Shown piece by piece: positions 46,735 through 55,474 of a stretch of DNA of 64,000 nucleotides. The stretch lies in contig NZ_QUQV01000003.1 in NCBI RefSeq assembly GCF_003400205.1, positions 310,001 to 374,000 on the forward strand, in the 5' to 3' direction. Both the position numbers and the translations under genes were made by a program. Position 1 is the first letter of the stretch. Each line of letters starts with the position of its first letter. Below the pieces are notes generated by a model. That model made no database searches. It had not been told where the DNA came from and was given only the letters and a program-made list of their open reading frames with translations. Source of the stretch: Bacillus sp. HNG. GTDB taxonomy: Bacteria; Bacillota; Bacilli; Bacillales; Bacillaceae_L.

Positions 46735-47670
46735 TCATTTTACCATAAAGGAAAGTTTCCTATGTTGGACTTCCACCTGTATAGGAGTTTGTCCAATTAA
46801 TTCACCATCTGCATGCACTAGTATTTTCTCATCTGATTCTACCTTAATGTTTGCTCCTTTATGTTGAGCAATTTCTTCAAACTTTGTATGTGCGCCAAAA
46901 AACACAGTTACAAAGACAAATAACAGCTTTACTCTTGAAAGATTATGAACAACTGTTATATCAAAAAAACCATCCTTTGGATTTGCCTTTGGGGCAATTT
47001 TCATACCCCCTCCATAAAATGGTTGGTTTGATACTGTTACAAACCAAACATTCTCATATTGATAGTCTTTGCCATCAATGTGTAACGAGACATTTGTAAG
47101 GCGATAGGTAAAAAGAAGGCGTATTAGAGCGCCAACATAGGCTATAGACCCCATATGTATTTTGTTTAAGTACTTTTTCATTTTCGATTCATTTGTTAGC
47201 TTTGAAACGGCTGCATCAAAGCCTGTACCTAAGCTACTTACAAAATAAGAGCTATTCGATTTACCTCGGATCTTACATTTTCCAATGTCAAACCATTTTC
47301 CCTTACTTGCCTTATTCCGAACGATGAAGGTCAGTGCGTCTAATGGGGACTTTGGAACATTAAATCCTCTTGAAAAATCATTTCCAGATCCTGCAGGGAT
47401 ATAGCCCACTTTTATCTCAGGATAATACACCATCCCATTTACAACCTCATTAATCGTACCGTCCCCACCAACAGCAATTACAGCCTCGACCTTGTCTTCA
47501 AACATAGAACCTATTTGTCGTGCTAATTCCGCTGCATGGTTCGGGTATTTTGTAAAAAAAGATCGGTAATCGATTTTTTTCTTTTCAAGTTCTTGCTTAA
47601 GCTTGTTCCAAACCCTTAATCCCTTTCCATTACCTGCCTTTTGATTCACAATAAAAATGAATAGTTTCAT
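46735..47670 (-). CDS. ytlR: Diacylglycerol kinase-family lipid kinase YtlR
   Basis: A 311-residue kinase of the DAGK catalytic family. The nucleotide-binding GGDGTINEVV (about residue 68) and PAGSGNDFSRG (about 96) are typical, and a Gly-rich GGGMKIAPKANPKDG region lies in the C-terminal beta domain. It phosphorylates a lipid, probably diacylglycerol or a sphingoid-like molecule, at the membrane surface. Counterpart of YtlR of B. subtilis, distinct from the essential DgkB. Monocistronic, preceded by a dispersed repeat. Confidence 0.87.
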   Translation of the reverse strand: MKLFIFIVNQKAGNGKGLRVWNKLKQELEKKKIDYRSFFTKYPNHAAELARQIGSMFEDKVEAVIAVGGDGTINEVVNGMVYYPEIKVGYIPAGSGNDFSRGFNVPKSPLDALTFIVRNKASKGKWFDIGKCKIRGKSNSSYFVSSLGTGFDAAVSKLTNESKMKKYLNKIHMGSIAYVGALIRLLFTYRLTNVSLHIDGKDYQYENVWFVTVSNQPFYGGGMKIAPKANPKDGFFDITVVHNLSRVKLLFVFVTVFFGAHTKFEEIAQHKGANIKVESDEKILVHADGELIGQTPIQVEVQHRKLSFMVK

Positions 47671-47745
47671 AGTTTATCCTCTAGAAAATTCGACATACAT
47701 GCTTTAATAGTATTTTATATCCTTAAAGAAGGCAATAGAATAAAA

Positions 47746-47860
47746 GCGTAAGCGCCTTGATCAGCCCCGACAAGCATAAGAAAAGCTGGCGAGAAGGATG
47801 TATTTTATCCTTCTTGTCAGATTGGCTAGACCAGAGAGGGGCTAGGCGCTGGAGCTGGAC
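47746..47860. repeat. Dispersed intergenic repeat (short copy)
   Basis: A 115-base copy of the element also seen at 34612-34804. The ends can fold together (AGCGCC with GGCGCT, AGCCCC with GGGGCT) and the middle holds the hairpin AGAAGGAT/ATCCTTCT. It occupies the gap between the lipid kinase gene and a NERD-like gene. Confidence 0.8.
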
Positions 47861-47940
47861 TTGGATACATTCATTAAAAGTTATACACAACGATAAATTT
47901 TATAATTTCTTAGACCATGAAAAAAGGATGCTAATGCACC

Positions 47941-48684
47941 CTAGTCCATTCTACGAACACAAACTGTCTGACAGTATTGCAGTAAAGCATTGCCAGCTTT
48001 TAATTGCATGTGCTTTAATGGAGAACTCATTTTTCTTAAAGAGGTAAACCACTCTTCATAATTTCTCTTTTCTACTAATTCTATGTCATAAGGAACAAGT
48101 GGAAAATCAAAGAAGCCAGTCCGATTCAAGATTACTTTTCGAATCGGTAGTTCAATACCATATAAAGAATAAATCGTGCGGACAATCCCATCCATGCGAT
48201 CAAGTTCAATCATTGGCGATAACACTTTTTTATCATGGCGACCCCTTTTTTCTATCCAAAACCGTTCATTTGAGCCTAAAAACACACTGTTTTCTTCACC
48301 TTCTAGGATTGTAATTAACCAGGTTGTAGTGGGGCTGATGATAATAATCTCCACTTCAACAGGTGCATTTTTTAATTTAAAAATAGGTTTATATAGAATC
48401 AGGTTGGTGTCTGGAAACCTTTGAAGAAAATATTTTAAATTCGGATCATGGTAAAATTCCCTGTCGACATATGATTTTTCTCGAATGGTAGAGCTTGCCC
48501 ACTTCAACTGAAATTCAAAAATCTGGTCCAGAAATTGTTGCTTCTGCTCATCGAGGGCATCTGTACTTTTATCTTTCGTCTTACCCCATTGTTGCTTTTT
48601 TAGGCGGATAAACTGTCCGGGATACCGGAACATATCCACCTCATATCGTGAAATATAATCTTGCAGTTTGATTAATTGTCCCAA
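47941..48684 (-). CDS. NERD-like protein lacking an obvious catalytic lysine
   Basis: A 247-residue soluble protein. A central block, PVEVEIIIISPTTTWLITILEGEEN (about 108-131 in two parts), has the shape of the nuclease-related NERD core, where a usual D/E-x-D strand leads to an I-E-x-K strand; here the Lys is replaced by Gly-Glu. The N and C termini are helical and charged. It may bind nucleic acid without cleaving it, or be unrelated. It precedes no obvious partner; the LrgB-like gene is 15 bases upstream on the same strand, so the two are probably co-transcribed. Confidence 0.6.
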   Translation of the reverse strand: MGQLIKLQDYISRYEVDMFRYPGQFIRLKKQQWGKTKDKSTDALDEQKQQFLDQIFEFQLKWASSTIREKSYVDREFYHDPNLKYFLQRFPDTNLILYKPIFKLKNAPVEVEIIIISPTTTWLITILEGEENSVFLGSNERFWIEKRGRHDKKVLSPMIELDRMDGIVRTIYSLYGIELPIRKVILNRTGFFDFPLVPYDIELVEKRNYEEWFTSLRKMSSPLKHMQLKAGNALLQYCQTVCVRRMD

Positions 48685-48699
48685 CTTTATTACACCTCA

Positions 48700-49386
48700 T
48701 TATAAGAAAAAAGAAACCAGCATCGGCAATATAATTGACGTATAAACCGCGCTTAATATCATCGCAATCGAGCTAATTGCTCCTTCATTTGTGCCAATTT
48801 CCAATGCTCGTGATGTACCAATTCCGTGTGATGCGGTCCCAAATCCTAAACCCACTCCAACAAAGTGATCGACCTTGACCCATTTTAATAGGATTGGACC
48901 AAACATGGCACCCGAAATTCCGGCAATCATCACATAGACGGCCGCTAGTGCAGGGATTCCACCTGTTACACTAGCGATATCCATCGCAACCGGTGTCGTA
49001 ACTGATTTTGGAGAAATGGAAAGTATGATTTTAGGATCGATTCCTACTATTTTTGAAAAATAAAGCCCTGTAGCAATTCCAGTAGTAGAGCCTACAAAGA
49101 CACCTATTATAATGGGCATGAAAAATGCTTTTAAAGATTTTCGATTTTGATATAAAGGATAGGCCAATGCTACCACAGCAGGTCCAAGCAGTTCATCAAT
49201 CCATTTTCCTCCCAACATATATGTTTCATATGGTATGGAGAAAATAAGTAAGAAGATAAGGATGACAAAAGTAGTCGTCGCAATGGGTACTAGTAATGGA
49301 TGAGTTACTCGTTTATACAGCCTTGTCATCAATAAGAAAATAACAATCGTACCAATGACGGAAGCAATTGTTAAAACGATATTCAT
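48700..49386 (-). CDS. LrgB/CidB-type membrane protein
   Basis: A 228-residue polytopic membrane protein of the LrgB/CidB (YwbG/YsbB) family, with the characteristic GTASHGIGTSRALE and SPKSVTTPVAMDIA blocks. These proteins pair with small CidA/LrgA partners; in B. subtilis one such pair (PftAB) takes up pyruvate, another (YwbHG) influences lysis. The ATG overlaps the upstream partner's stop by four bases, indicating coupled expression as a two-gene unit. Which paralogue it is cannot be told by eye. Confidence 0.9.
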   Translation of the reverse strand: MNIVLTIASVIGTIVIFLLMTRLYKRVTHPLLVPIATTTFVILIFLLIFSIPYETYMLGGKWIDELLGPAVVALAYPLYQNRKSLKAFFMPIIIGVFVGSTTGIATGLYFSKIVGIDPKIILSISPKSVTTPVAMDIASVTGGIPALAAVYVMIAGISGAMFGPILLKWVKVDHFVGVGLGFGTASHGIGTSRALEIGTNEGAISSIAMILSAVYTSIILPMLVSFFL

Positions 49387-49772
49387 GCCCCGTAACCCTC
49401 CCCGAGATCCTTGCTTTGCTTTTTCCTAGTCGCAATTTTTTCACCAACTACACTGGAGATCAGCATAACAAGAAATGTACTCAATAATACAATGACTACC
49501 GTGATAATGCCCTTACCATTAAAAAAGGATAAGTAATCCATGATCCCAACGGTTGCCGGTACAAAGAGAAGGGCTAAATAGGTGAGCAAAAATTGTGCTC
49601 CATCCCCTAACCATTTTTCTTTGACGATTTTTGTATGCAACAATAAAAACAACAAAATCATGCCAATAATACTTCCCGGTATGGCTGTATGTAAAAGCCC
49701 TTGAATCAAGGTCCCTAGCCAATAAACCAGATACAAAATCGCAATCTGAATAAAAATCTTAACAAATCTCAT
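49383..49772 (-). CDS. LrgA/CidA-type holin-like protein
   Basis: A 129-residue membrane protein with four hydrophobic segments and the family motif TAIPGSIIGMILLFLLL near residue 30. It is the small partner of the LrgB/CidB-type protein encoded immediately downstream, and together they form a transporter-like or holin-like complex. A basic tail (ATRKKQSK) lies at the C terminus. AGGGGA precedes the ATG. Confidence 0.9.
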   Translation of the reverse strand: MRFVKIFIQIAILYLVYWLGTLIQGLLHTAIPGSIIGMILLFLLLHTKIVKEKWLGDGAQFLLTYLALLFVPATVGIMDYLSFFNGKGIITVVIVLLSTFLVMLISSVVGEKIATRKKQSKDLGEGYGA

Positions 49773-49786
49773 CGAAAGTTCCCCTT

Positions 49787-50356
49787 TTATTTCAATGAAA
49801 AGATAGATAACGGCTGATACTTTGGAGAGCGGTTCAAATGGGTTTGGTATAACACAAAATGCTCCGCCTCAAAGATTGATTTTTCTTCCTTAGGTTGTAC
49901 GATACCCTTCAGTTGTGTGGGCAAAAATAGATTTTCCGATTTCCATCTTCGTGCCATTGTAATATGCGGAGTAAATGATCGCTTATCAAGGGAAAAGCCC
50001 AAATCTGTACACGCTCCATACACATCTTGCCTTAGTGCACGTAATTTCTCGCTCTCCTCTACTCCTGCCCATAGGATTCGGGGAGAATCTGACTTTCCAA
50101 AGGTGCCCAATTCATTTATTTGAAGCGTAAAACGTTCATGTTTCTTTGCGATTTCGGGCATTTGCTTTTTAATGTCAGTAAGTTGTTTAAATGAAGCCTG
50201 CCCTCCCAAAAAAGCAAGCGTAATATGTAAATCCTCAGGATGAACCCAAGACTTGAACTTTAGCCTAGGTTCCAGCATTTCTCGCCATTTGTGTAATAAC
50301 TCTTTTGTCTCGGCTGGGAGTGCGAGTGCAAGAAAATAATGGGTTTGCTGCTCCAT
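49787..50356 (-). CDS. thpR: RNA 2',3'-cyclic phosphodiesterase ThpR
   Basis: A 189-residue 2H-phosphoesterase. The two catalytic HxTx motifs are HITL (about 44-47, in DLHITLAFLGG) and HITM (about 131-134, in FTPHITMARR). It opens 2',3'-cyclic phosphates at RNA ends, historically called LigT. Equivalent to B. subtilis YtlP. It lies 14 bases upstream of the holin-like gene on the same strand and may share its transcript. GGGGCTTTTAT precedes the ATG. Confidence 0.9.
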   Translation of the reverse strand: MEQQTHYFLALALPAETKELLHKWREMLEPRLKFKSWVHPEDLHITLAFLGGQASFKQLTDIKKQMPEIAKKHERFTLQINELGTFGKSDSPRILWAGVEESEKLRALRQDVYGACTDLGFSLDKRSFTPHITMARRWKSENLFLPTQLKGIVQPKEEKSIFEAEHFVLYQTHLNRSPKYQPLSIFSLK

Positions 50357-50433
50357 ATAAAAGCCCCTTTTTAACAGTATTTATTGTATCATTTTAGCAA
50401 ACTTACGGGTAAAGGGAAACTTAAGGTGAGGGA

Positions 50434-51402
50434 TTAGATTTCGTTGAAGAAATAAACTCGGTGACGTCTAGTGCCAGTGTGTTTTAATTGAAGAGAGTAC
50501 AAAATATTTCTAGCTGCCGTTGGAGATGAGAGATTTAAGAAGTCTCTTAGTTGGCTGTTTGTAATTGTGTTGCTAATGATTAATTGATAGTCAATTATTG
50601 ATTGGAGATAAGCTTTATTTGAGGAGTGTTGACAGTATTTGCAATGCCATTGCCTTTCAGTTCTATACATAGGGAGTTTGCCACACTTCGGACAAGCTAC
50701 CCCTTTAATTATATCCTTTATATCTATCCCAAATTGTTTAAAAATATTTCCATCAAATGGAGTATGTTTTTTCAAAAGTGATTTTGACAATTTTTGAAGT
50801 TGTTTTTTATCGTAAATTATTTTTCTATGTCTCTTTTCAAATGGTTCTATTCTTGAAAGAAAACTGGTACTTTTAATGACCTTGTAAATTTGATTGTAAC
50901 CTTCACTTGCAGAAATAATAGAACATGGATTTGTAAAAACAACTAAACTTTCGCTTAGGATTGGGGGGAATTTTAATTGTTGTAACAAACGCCTAAACTG
51001 CAACTGGTGTCTATTTATTTGTGCAATTGGGCAGGAGTATGCTTTTTTTCTATCGTCAATTGTTTGAATCAATTGTTCAAACATCCCGTCAAAATAAAGC
51101 TCTCCACGATAATTTTTAGCATCAATGATTAAGATATACGTGGGACCCATTAGAAGGATGTCTATTTCAAAGAAATGCTCACCGGAGATATCTGGAAGAC
51201 GTAAATTATGGAGAGTTAGATAGTCTTTCTCTTTTAAAAAGCTTAAATAATACTTTAAGGATTGCTCGCCTCGGTATCCTGACATTCTTTTTCTGAATTC
51301 CTCACGAATTTCTGCATATTTGGGATGAAATTCATCGACTCTTCTTAGAAGCGCCTCCATTTTTCGTAATCTAAGTGGCATTTCTAATTCTTTTTTGATC
51401 AT
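50434..51402 (-). CDS. NERD-domain protein with zinc ribbon
   Basis: A 322-residue protein. The NERD (nuclease-related) domain spans about 40-160 with YRGEQSLKYYL (Glu46), FEIDILLM (Asp81) and LIIDAKNYRG (Asp94, Lys96), a PD-(D/E)xK-like set. A four-Cys zinc ribbon follows (Cys237, 240, 254, 257), then a winged-helix-like end (about 270-322, NSQLRDFLNLSSPTAARNIL). This arrangement suggests DNA binding with possible nuclease activity. B. subtilis has related NERD proteins but I cannot name an orthologue. AAAGGAG precedes the ATG by eight bases. Confidence 0.82.
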   Translation of the reverse strand: MIKKELEMPLRLRKMEALLRRVDEFHPKYAEIREEFRKRMSGYRGEQSLKYYLSFLKEKDYLTLHNLRLPDISGEHFFEIDILLMGPTYILIIDAKNYRGELYFDGMFEQLIQTIDDRKKAYSCPIAQINRHQLQFRRLLQQLKFPPILSESLVVFTNPCSIISASEGYNQIYKVIKSTSFLSRIEPFEKRHRKIIYDKKQLQKLSKSLLKKHTPFDGNIFKQFGIDIKDIIKGVACPKCGKLPMYRTERQWHCKYCQHSSNKAYLQSIIDYQLIISNTITNSQLRDFLNLSSPTAARNILYSLQLKHTGTRRHRVYFFNEI

Positions 51403-51503
51403 TTAACAAACTCCTTTATTATCGATATCTCTTTTTTCTACATAAACAGCTAAACTCCTTTAAATTTCACACGAAGTTTTCTATAAAAATTAGGCATGAA
51501 AAT

Positions 51504-51600
51504 TTCTATCGGCTTTATTTGAGTTCTATCGATTTTATTTGATTCTATCGATTTTATTTCGGTTCTATCGATTTTATTTGATTCTATCGATTTTAGCAAA
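51504..51600. repeat. Five tandem units of 19/20 bases
   Basis: Units beginning TTCTATCG start at 51504, 51524, 51543, 51563 and 51582, so spacing alternates 20, 19, 20, 19. Core sequence is TTCTATCGATTTTATTT; the first and last units are altered. It lies just downstream of the pepV terminator, in the gap between pepV and the NERD gene. Confidence 0.9.
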
Positions 51601-51614
51601 AATAAAATACAAAA

Positions 51615-51634
51615 GCCCGCCATCCATGGCGGGC
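51615..51634 (-). terminator. Terminator after pepV
   Basis: A 9-bp stem GCCCGCCAT/ATGGCGGGC with a 2-base spacer is followed on the minus strand by TTTTGTATTTTATTTTT. Confidence 0.9.
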
Positions 51635-51649
51635 CACTAACTTCCTCAA

Positions 51650-53059
51650 TTATTTTGCCAGTTCATATATGGCCTGTGCATAGATAGCGGTAGCTTTTAG
51701 TAAGTCTTCTACTAAAATAAACTCGTCCTTTTGGTGGGCAACATCAGGTCGTCCTGGGAACAATGGTCCAAACGCAACGCCTGCTTCTAAAGATCTTGCA
51801 TAGGTACCTCCACCAATTGAAACTAATGTCGCTTCTTCGCCTGTCTGTTCTTCATACACTTTTTGAAGGGTTTGAATTAATGGATGATTTTTATCGACAT
51901 GATGAGGTGAAGAATTGCTGTAATTTACAAGTTCGAACCCAATCTTCTCACATACCTCTTCAATTTTCTTTTTCGTACCATCCATATCATTGGTTACTGG
52001 ATAACGCAGATTTAAACCAAGGCTTCCACCATCTGCTTTCGTGTAAGCAAGCTTTCCGACATTGATGGTTAAATCACCTGTGATGTCGTCACTATAAGCA
52101 ACACCTAAATTTCTTCCCCTGGAATCTCCTACAAAATACTCAGTCACCATACTTAAATACTGCTTTGCTTGTTCATCTAATGAATACCCTTGTAAAAAGG
52201 ATACTAAATATAAACCAGCGTTTTTCCCATGGTCGGGCTCCATTCCGTGTGCGGACACACCTTCTAATTCAAAAACAACGGTGTCCTCATCACAAAGGCC
52301 TCGTCCCATTAATGAGTTTTTGTCTAAAAACGCCTGAAATTCATTCACCATTTCCTGCAAATTGCCTTTCCCTTCAAGCTTCGCTTCGGCAAAATCCGGA
52401 ACCATGTTATAACGACGACCTGAGTTGAATGACGCCAATTGAAGCTCAGCAACTGAAGATGACTGAGATTTTTGAACAAGGTCAAAATCTGCAATTCCTT
52501 TTTCTGCATAAATGATTGGGAAATCTGCATCGGGTGCAAAGCCCATTGTCGGCATTTCTTCGTGTTTGAAATAATGCTCAACACAACGCCAATCACTTTC
52601 TTCGTCTGTTCCAATTATCATTCGTACACGCTTTGAGAGCGGAAGATTTAATTCCTTAATGATTTTCATCGCGTAATACGCAGCCATTGTTGGTCCTTTA
52701 TCGTCTAATGAACCTCTGGCAATCATTTTTCCATCATGAATTTCTGCGCCATATGGATCACTGGACCAGCCATCTCCTTCTGGCACAACATCAATATGGC
52801 ATAAAATCCCGATTAATTCCTCTCCAGAGCCCATTTCGAGATGGCCAGCATATCCATCAAGGTTTTTCGAGGTAAAACCATCCTCGCTACCTTTTTCCAA
52901 TAGATAATGAAGTGCCTCATCAATCCCAGCCCCAAATGGTGCAGTCGGGGTTCCATTCTCCTCATCAAGGACACTTTTTATTTTCAAGAAATCCTGGGTA
53001 TCTTTAATAAGTTGATCTTTACGTTTCTCTACTTCTTCATGCCAGTTAATCTGTTCCAT
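51650..53059 (-). CDS. pepV: Dipeptidase PepV (M20 family)
   Basis: A 469-residue di-zinc peptidase with broad dipeptide specificity. Metal-binding and catalytic blocks are ILCHIDVVPEGDGW, GSLDDKGPTMA, IGTDEESDWRC and FAPDADFPIIYAEKG. Length agrees with PepV/YtjP of B. subtilis. It supplies amino acids from dipeptides in the cytosol. AAGGAGAA precedes the ATG. A truncated copy of the sppA-upstream repeat element begins about 35 bases before the start codon. Confidence 0.94.
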   Translation of the reverse strand: MEQINWHEEVEKRKDQLIKDTQDFLKIKSVLDEENGTPTAPFGAGIDEALHYLLEKGSEDGFTSKNLDGYAGHLEMGSGEELIGILCHIDVVPEGDGWSSDPYGAEIHDGKMIARGSLDDKGPTMAAYYAMKIIKELNLPLSKRVRMIIGTDEESDWRCVEHYFKHEEMPTMGFAPDADFPIIYAEKGIADFDLVQKSQSSSVAELQLASFNSGRRYNMVPDFAEAKLEGKGNLQEMVNEFQAFLDKNSLMGRGLCDEDTVVFELEGVSAHGMEPDHGKNAGLYLVSFLQGYSLDEQAKQYLSMVTEYFVGDSRGRNLGVAYSDDITGDLTINVGKLAYTKADGGSLGLNLRYPVTNDMDGTKKKIEEVCEKIGFELVNYSNSSPHHVDKNHPLIQTLQKVYEEQTGEEATLVSIGGGTYARSLEAGVAFGPLFPGRPDVAHQKDEFILVEDLLKATAIYAQAIYELAK

Positions 53060-53092
53060 CTGAATTCTCCTTACAAAATGATCAAAATAAAA

Positions 53093-53200
53093 ATCAAATA
53101 CACCATAGCGTATTTACGCTCGATTTTCGAGCAAACTCGAAAAATTCCCTTTGAAAAACCGTAGCATCCGCCGGAAGCTTTAATTTTATTCAGCCCAGGG
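53093..53200. repeat. Second copy of the sppA-upstream repeat element
   Basis: Begins CAAATAC..GCGTATTTAC like 2401-2430, continues with an internal CTCGATTTTCGAG hairpin, and shares GCATCCGCCGGAAGC and TTTTATTC with 2531-2560. The second arm of the long hairpin of the sppA copy is missing, so this copy is truncated. Confidence 0.75.
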
Positions 53201-53243
53201 AACCATCATAATAACGGTTTACTTTTAATACATTCACCCACCA

Positions 53244-54404
53244 CTATAGAAGTATCCTACTTAAGCTGATTAAAATTAATATCAGTCCTACAATTAATAT
53301 TACAGGAAGCGAAATGAAATTCACAATATAGTGTTCCGCCTGAATACGAATAATATCATCTTTTCTTACGTTGACGATAAAATGATTGGCCATAATTCGA
53401 TTTACTACAATCTTAACCCACATTCTAAGAATGATAATAAATCCAAAAAAGATTAAACATTTGATCCAGATCGGTGGAATGATTAACAAGGCCACTGTTG
53501 TAATACTTGTGATTTGAAGACATTGAAACAAATAAGACCTGTTCCGAAAAAATACTTTTATACATAATTCTCGCAAGCTTTTCCTGCGATTTCGGTTTTT
53601 AAAAATTCGTTTTGAGTTTCGATAAAACAGTGGGCTCCGTTTCTTTTGACTCGGTACTTTTTCGACGTATTCCGAAAAAAGAAAAATACTTTTTACATAT
53701 ACGAGCTTTGCTTGCTTCTCTATGTCAACATCGTTGGAAAAGGTTGTAAGCCTATTTATCCTTCTAGAGGAATTCCATATAAATAAAAACCATTGAATAC
53801 CACTGATGATAAATAAAAATAGGATAGACGTATCAAGGGTCCACATGACTAGTGTTGTAGTAAAAATCCCACATGCAAGGAAAATCAAAATCGTATAAAG
53901 ACTCTTTTTCCATGTTGAAACAATACCATCTAAGTACTGTTTCCATCCAAGAATGAGTGCCTTTAAGCTAATAAAATAAATTGCAAATACAAAAATCTCA
54001 CCCAAGGATAGGGTGTAATGATTGAATAAAAATGGAGCCAAAACAGCAATTAAAACTAGGATGCCAATACTATGTCCAATCACATATAGATTTCTTGTCC
54101 ACTTTTTCAAAGTGATCACAAGGGAACGTTTTTGTAATAAAAATAATTGGTCCGCTTCCTCCAAAAATGTCCGAATACGTCCTTGCCAGCAATACAAATA
54201 AAGCAAACTAATAATAAATGAAAGTGGGATACCCTTTATCCAACTTGGAATGTCTGCCCACCATGTATAATAATAATAACCGCCAATCACAATGACTGGA
54301 ATGAATAAATATAGAAAAATTGTCCAGTCTACAACACTTCTAAATACGCCCCATTGATACGCTATTTCCGTACGAAGTCGGGTTAAAAAAAGGCTTTTAT
54401 TCAT
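53244..54404 (-). CDS. ythQ: ABC transporter permease YthQ (EcsB-like)
   Basis: A 386-residue polytopic membrane protein with about six to eight hydrophobic segments, some paired at the N and C ends, and a basic central loop (KNRNRRKSLREL). It resembles the EcsB family of ABC permeases. ATG 54404 overlaps the end of the ATPase gene by eight bases and gives the length of B. subtilis YthQ (385). The substrate is unknown; partner is the ATPase encoded just upstream. An open frame runs further upstream but inside the ATPase gene. Confidence 0.87.
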   Translation of the reverse strand: MNKSLFLTRLRTEIAYQWGVFRSVVDWTIFLYLFIPVIVIGGYYYYTWWADIPSWIKGIPLSFIISLLYLYCWQGRIRTFLEEADQLFLLQKRSLVITLKKWTRNLYVIGHSIGILVLIAVLAPFLFNHYTLSLGEIFVFAIYFISLKALILGWKQYLDGIVSTWKKSLYTILIFLACGIFTTTLVMWTLDTSILFLFIISGIQWFLFIWNSSRRINRLTTFSNDVDIEKQAKLVYVKSIFLFSEYVEKVPSQKKRSPLFYRNSKRIFKNRNRRKSLRELCIKVFFRNRSYLFQCLQITSITTVALLIIPPIWIKCLIFFGFIIILRMWVKIVVNRIMANHFIVNVRKDDIIRIQAEHYIVNFISLPVILIVGLILILISLSRILL

Positions 54405-55119
54405 CGGACGACTCACCTTGCACAATTTGGTTAAAACACCGGAGAAGCGAGCCATCATGTAAATTAGCACTTTCACGGATATTATCAAGCTTTCCCTGAG
54501 CCTTCAGTCTACCACCCGCCACCAATAGGAAACGATCACACACTTTTTCAGCAGTATCTAGGACATGTGTACTCATCAAAATCCCAGCACCACGTTGTTT
54601 TTCCAAATCAATAAGTGTTAAAAAATCCTGCATTGCCATCGGATCTAATCCAACAAATGGTTCATCAATAATATAAATATCTGGTTTTATGAGAAATGCA
54701 GTAATAAGCATAACCTTTTGCTGCATTCCTTTTGAAAATGTACTTGGAAGCTTATGAATCACTTTTTCCATATGAAAGAGTTTAACTAACCTCATTGCCC
54801 GCTCATTAAAGTCAGCATCATCAATCTCCATTACACCCGCTGCCAAATCAAGATGCTCCCATAATGTCAATTCATCATAAAAAACCGGTCTCTCCGGGAT
54901 ATACGAATATGTATGATTATTGATAAAATCAATTTTCCCATTGGAATTTTCTAATAATCCAAGAATCGTTTTTATTGTTGTACTTTTTCCAGCACCATTG
55001 GGTCCTATGAGCCCAACAATCTCACCTCGGTTGATTGAAAAAGAAAGATTTTCTACAATATTACTATTTTCTTCATAGCCAGAATTCTGTATTGAGACTT
55101 CCAATAAAGTCCGTTCCAT
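54397..55119 (-). CDS. ythP: ABC transporter ATPase YthP
   Basis: A 240-residue nucleotide-binding subunit with Walker A GPNGAGKST (about 40-48), signature FSKGMQQKV (about 138) and Walker B IYIIDEP (about 158). It powers the YthQ permease. ATG 55119 after GGAGGGAT starts the protein at MERTLLEVSIQNSGYE; the longer frame upstream crosses that ribosome-binding site. B. subtilis YthP is 236 residues, so the length fits. Confidence 0.92.
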   Translation of the reverse strand: MERTLLEVSIQNSGYEENSNIVENLSFSINRGEIVGLIGPNGAGKSTTIKTILGLLENSNGKIDFINNHTYSYIPERPVFYDELTLWEHLDLAAGVMEIDDADFNERAMRLVKLFHMEKVIHKLPSTFSKGMQQKVMLITAFLIKPDIYIIDEPFVGLDPMAMQDFLTLIDLEKQRGAGILMSTHVLDTAEKVCDRFLLVAGGRLKAQGKLDNIRESANLHDGSLLRCFNQIVQGESSDE

Positions 55120-55474
55120 TAGCAATCCCTCCGCTACTACATACGAAAATCCAACAGAAAAGTTCCCCATTTTAGCCAAGGTTTACCAAACTGTAATAAA
55201 AATGTAAAAAACAGAATAGTAGAAATAATTTATGATTATAATAGAACTAAATGAAGATTTTTGACAATTTATGTAGAAAGAGTCATACTATTCAGATACA
55301 ACTATATATATATAGCAAACGCACCTGTAAAGAAATGAGGTGATATGGGACATATATATAAGATTGGGTTATTAAAATAAGAAAAACTGTTGCGAATCGT
55401 TATTTTGAGAAAATTAGTTTAAGAGTACGACTGAGGCATGTATATCATGTACAAAAATGATAAGGAGTGGTTTT
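55120..55474. other. Regulatory gap between divergent ythP and ytzE
   Basis: 355 bases with no credible ORF. AT-rich stretches near 55295-55320 hold a run of TATATATATA. A near-palindrome ATGTATATCATGTACA at 55439-55454 lies just upstream of the ytzE Shine-Dalgarno and could be an operator; this is a guess from symmetry only. Confidence 0.4.

Noticed and set aside
51504-51600. CRISPR or phage attachment repeats
   Set aside because: Units are contiguous with only 2-3 variable bases between cores, and no integrase or prophage gene is near.
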